Source: UBA1858 sp963976865
GTDB lineage: Bacteria; Pseudomonadota; Gammaproteobacteria; UBA4575
Length of the DNA stretch: 64,000 nt
NCBI GenBank assembly: GCA_963976865.1
Contig: CAXBLY010000002.1
Coordinates: 248,001 to 312,000, forward strand
Direction of reading: 5' to 3'
The notes under the pieces were generated by a model. The model saw only the letters and a program-made list of their open reading frames with translations. It searched no databases and was not told the DNA's origin. Positions 61,824 through 64,000 of this stretch are shown here, one piece after another. The translations under genes were made by a program, and so were the position numbers. How positions within the stretch are numbered: the stretch's first letter is position 1; each line of letters opens with the position of its first letter.

Positions 61824-62552
61824 TTATTTAGCTGCTTTAGTCAGCTCTGCAACCCACGGATATTTTTCTGCCTGTTTCTCATCATAGCCGAGATTAAAAA
61901 CGGTTGGACTTTTTTCCCACTTATCGTCCTTATCGTAATAAGTTGCAAATAACTTATCCCAGAAATAATTAGTAATACCGTAGTTACCATGCTCATTACG
62001 AAAATGATGTAGCAAATGAAACCGCTTAATTGTCTTAAAAAACTTTATGCTCGGTGTATAGTGTAAATGCTGAATACAGTGACAAAACTCATAAAACATC
62101 GTCACTACAACGCCAGCCGCGACAGCGACAATAGCTCCGACCCAGCCATCGATCAATGCTCCTACCGGCATTGTAAAAATTGCTACCGTCGGTAATGTTG
62201 TGTGCAATGCACCAAACAATACACGCAAATCATTAGGGTCGTTATGATGATCGAAATGAATACGCTTCCAGGTTTTGGCGAAATTGGGGGAGCGGTACAG
62301 AAAGCGGCTATGCAATACAAAACGGTGTAAAAGATACCAGATAAGTGGATATATGAAGGCAACAATAAGCGCTATCAGAATATGCCCCAGCGTCCATAGT
62401 CCCTGAATGGAAATAGTGATCCCGGCAACCAGTGCAATAATGAAATAAACCTGTATTGCAGGATACTGCGCATAGGCTTTAACCAATTCGGAAAAAGTCA
62501 TATCTTCAAGATGATATTTCTTGCTGGTCCAGAACATACTGATTGAATTCAT
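61824..62552 (-). CDS. Fatty acid / sphingoid hydroxylase (sterol desaturase superfamily)
   Basis: A 242-aa membrane di-iron hydroxylase with four membrane segments. The His boxes are HRFVLH (76-81), HFDHH (99-103), HCIQH (158-162) with H164, and HLLHH (179-183), followed by H188. This is the standard set for the sterol desaturase/ceramide hydroxylase superfamily (FA2H-like). It would add a hydroxyl to the acyl chain or long-chain base of the locus product. It precedes the GNAT gene by 39 bases on the same strand and is probably co-transcribed with it. Confidence 0.85.
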   Translation of the reverse strand: MNSISMFWTSKKYHLEDMTFSELVKAYAQYPAIQVYFIIALVAGITISIQGLWTLGHILIALIVAFIYPLIWYLLHRFVLHSRFLYRSPNFAKTWKRIHFDHHNDPNDLRVLFGALHTTLPTVAIFTMPVGALIDGWVGAIVAVAAGVVVTMFYEFCHCIQHLHYTPSIKFFKTIKRFHLLHHFRNEHGNYGITNYFWDKLFATYYDKDDKWEKSPTVFNLGYDEKQAEKYPWVAELTKAAK

Positions 62553-62696
62553 ACAACTACCTAAAATATGGGTTCATTATTCTACTGTTGGCAATTATAA
62601 TCAGCATTCAGCAATGAAACCATCAAAGCCGCCTGCCTGATATAATTTCACCGACCAATTCACTTCCCTATTCAACTGACAGGCCAACTAAAATCC

Positions 62697-63131
62697 ATGA
62701 ATGACACCCTAACTAAATTTGGCTTCCCTGATTCTGTCATAAAAGCCTATCAACACTGGAGCGTACTATTACGCCCTGAACAGGTAACACTAGGTTCATT
62801 GATACTCGCTAACCACAGCGATGCACTAGCCTTTGGAGATATTACCGACCACGCAATGGAAGAATTGTCAACTATAACAAAAGACATTGAAGCCAGTTTA
62901 ACCAGTTGTTTTAGCTATGATAAAATTAACTATCTAATGCTAATGATGGTGGATCCACATGTTCATTTTCATGTGATTCCGAGATATAGTACACCCAGAG
63001 AATATCAGGCTATAATCACGGCTGATCAAAATTGGCCCGGACCACCTGACTTAAGCAGTAAAATCCCATTGAGTGTGACACAAAAAGCCGCTCTGTTAGA
63101 GCAGCTTAAAACCCGGTGGATAAGTCATTAA
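62697..63131 (+). CDS. HIT family protein
   Basis: A 144-aa HIT-fold nucleotide-binding protein with the catalytic triad pattern H88-V-H90-F-H92 (VDPHVHFHVIPRY). HIT proteins hydrolyse or transfer nucleoside phosphates (for example adenylyl conjugates). Beside an acyl-AMP ligase it could remove a dead-end adenylate, but that is a guess. Divergent from the hydroxylase across a 144-base gap and 305 bases before the ligase gene. Confidence 0.85.
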   Translation: MNDTLTKFGFPDSVIKAYQHWSVLLRPEQVTLGSLILANHSDALAFGDITDHAMEELSTITKDIEASLTSCFSYDKINYLMLMMVDPHVHFHVIPRYSTPREYQAIITADQNWPGPPDLSSKIPLSVTQKAALLEQLKTRWISH

Positions 63132-63436
63132 TATGATTATAATTAACCATTAATACCAGTTAGCACTACATTTAATGCATTACCGCTAAAAATTTGGGGA
63201 ACATTCACGTTGTAATCACTGTCACACAACACCGGTAGACAAGATAAAAACTTGAAACTCTGTACAAAATACTTTAAAAGTTATGGTTTTAGAGTGAGTT
63301 CATATCACTCAATCTTGAATATTTAAATAAATTAAGTAAATAAATCATCGAAGCATGATAAAAATAATAATATAGTTGGCGCACGATAATAATATAAGTA
63401 ACTGATAATATTGTAATTTTAGGAACAAACTACAAC
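63132..63436 (+). promoter_or_regulatory. 305-base gap with a candidate promoter and operator before the acyl-AMP ligase
   Basis: No gene is visible. A candidate sigma-70 pair is TTGAAA (63252-63257), 17 bases, TAAAAG (63275-63280). A dyad GAGTGA-N7-TCACTC (63292-63310) begins a few bases past the expected start and could bind a repressor. The 3' part of the gap is strongly AT-rich (63310-63420). AGGAAC lies 10 bases before the next ATG as the ribosome site. Confidence 0.35.
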
Positions 63437-64000
63437 ATGACTGCAAGTGCTACGCCGACTATAAACAACATCCCCCTAAGACCTGCGGATTTCAGCAACC
63501 TGGCAGAAACACTGGATTATGCTGCTCAAGGAATAACCGGCTCAAATTTTTATGGTAGCCGAGCCCAGTTGCTTGAATCTGTCCCTTATTCACAGTTAGC
63601 ACAGGAAGCCAGAGATTTAGCCAGAAAGCTGATCGCAATGGATTTCAAACATGGTGACCGAGTAGTCATCGTCGCGGAAACCCATCCTAATTTCCTGCGT
63701 GGCTTCTTTGCCTGTCAATACGCCGGACTCATCCCTGCTCCTGTACCAGTACCCATTCAGTTGGGCAGTCGGGCCGGATACGTCCGCAAGACCCGGGATT
63801 TACTAATCAGCGCTCATGCGACCGCAGTATTTGCACCTGAGTCCGTGCTGCCTCTGGTCAACGAAGCCTGTAAGGATATTGATATGAAATTTGTTGGCGA
63901 TATCGCGAATTTCACAGATCATAAGGTAGACTCAAACATCCCTCTTTATAATGCCAAGCCTGAAGACACCGCCTATATACAGTTTACCTCTGGAAGTACT
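63437..64000 (+). CDS. 5' part of a fatty-acyl-AMP ligase / acyl-CoA synthetase
   Basis: The gene opens at ATG 63437 with AGGAAC before it and runs in one frame to the window edge (188 codons seen). It fits the adenylate-forming superfamily: VPYSQLAQEARDLARKL, HGDRVVIVAETHPNFLRGFFACQYAGLIPAPVPV, and the P-loop start YIQFTSGST at the very end. The GFFACQYAGLIPAPVPVP block resembles fatty-acyl-AMP ligases. In Caulobacter an acyl-ACP/CoA synthetase is needed for ceramide synthesis. The N-terminus is complete; the rest lies outside. Confidence 0.9.
   Translation, partial: MTASATPTINNIPLRPADFSNLAETLDYAAQGITGSNFYGSRAQLLESVPYSQLAQEARDLARKLIAMDFKHGDRVVIVAETHPNFLRGFFACQYAGLIPAPVPVPIQLGSRAGYVRKTRDLLISAHATAVFAPESVLPLVNEACKDIDMKFVGDIANFTDHKVDSNIPLYNAKPEDTAYIQFTSGST

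Noticed and set aside
1..64000. Mobile elements, CRISPR arrays, tRNA or rRNA genes
   Set aside because: No transposase or integrase reading frames, no regularly spaced repeats, and no cloverleaf-like or rRNA-like sequence were seen.
52646..64000. Reading the right end as a polyketide or non-ribosomal peptide cluster because of the acyl-AMP ligase
   Set aside because: No condensation, ketosynthase or carrier-protein modules are present; the neighbours are phospholipid and head-group enzymes.

Overview
The window reads as a stretch of gammaproteobacterial chromosome from a motile bacterium with a polar flagellum. The evidence is the FlrA/FlrB/FlrC sigma-54 cascade, FlhF and FlhG, a PomAB-type (sodium-driven) stator and the order of the flagellar blocks. 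Base composition leans to A+T throughout, and I see no transposase, integrase, tRNA, rRNA or CRISPR array.

Layout. (1) 1-5143, plus strand: the tail of a small His-containing membrane protein, then a complete urease operon ureDABCEFG. (2) 5140-32393, minus strand: flagellar genes. In transcription order these are fliC-flaG-fliDST, flrA, flrBC-fliEFGHIJK, fliLMNOPQR-flhBA-flhF-flhG-fliA, then a 52-residue small ORF, a DUF2802-like gene and a 73-codon ORF. (3) 32651-42963, minus strand: flgBCDEFGHIJKL (rod, hook, rings, junction). (4) 43211-44815, plus strand: flgA, flgM, flgN. (5) 45019-51486: a degenerate GGDEF protein (plus strand) ending tail-to-tail with an intact diguanylate cyclase (minus strand), a membrane-anchored FMN glutamate-synthase-domain protein, an HDOD protein and pomAB. 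(6) 51740-52423: two small orphan genes. (7) 52646-64000: a lipid-assembly locus in several divergent and convergent units. It encodes a nucleotidyltransferase-like protein, a lipid kinase, a CDP-alcohol phosphatidyltransferase with an extra N-terminal domain, a metallophosphoesterase, an LptG/LptF-like permease pair, two NTP-transferase-fold proteins, a GNAT protein resembling bacterial ceramide synthase, a four-His-box lipid hydroxylase, a HIT protein and the start of a fatty-acyl-AMP ligase.

Regulation can be read directly. Strong sigma-28 boxes (TAAA-N15-GCCGATA) precede fliC, flgA, flgM and the glutamate-synthase/diguanylate-cyclase pair, and a weaker one precedes pomAB. Sigma-54 boxes (GG-N10-GC) precede fliL, flrB, fliD, flgB and flgA. 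At 42995-43021 a minus-strand sigma-54 promoter for flgB fills exactly the 15-bp spacer of a plus-strand sigma-28 promoter for flgA, so the two holoenzymes should exclude each other. No chemotaxis genes (cheY, cheZ, cheA, cheB, cheW) follow fliA, where many gammaproteobacteria keep them.

The most interesting part is the right end. Its gene content matches what I recall of alphaproteobacterial ceramide (sphingolipid) loci such as that of Caulobacter: ceramide synthase, acyl-AMP ligase, ceramide-kinase-like protein and head-group enzymes. Serine palmitoyltransferase, the acyl carrier protein and the ceramide reductase are not in the window; I predict they lie just past base 64000. That inference, and the head-group chemistry, are testable but unproven here.
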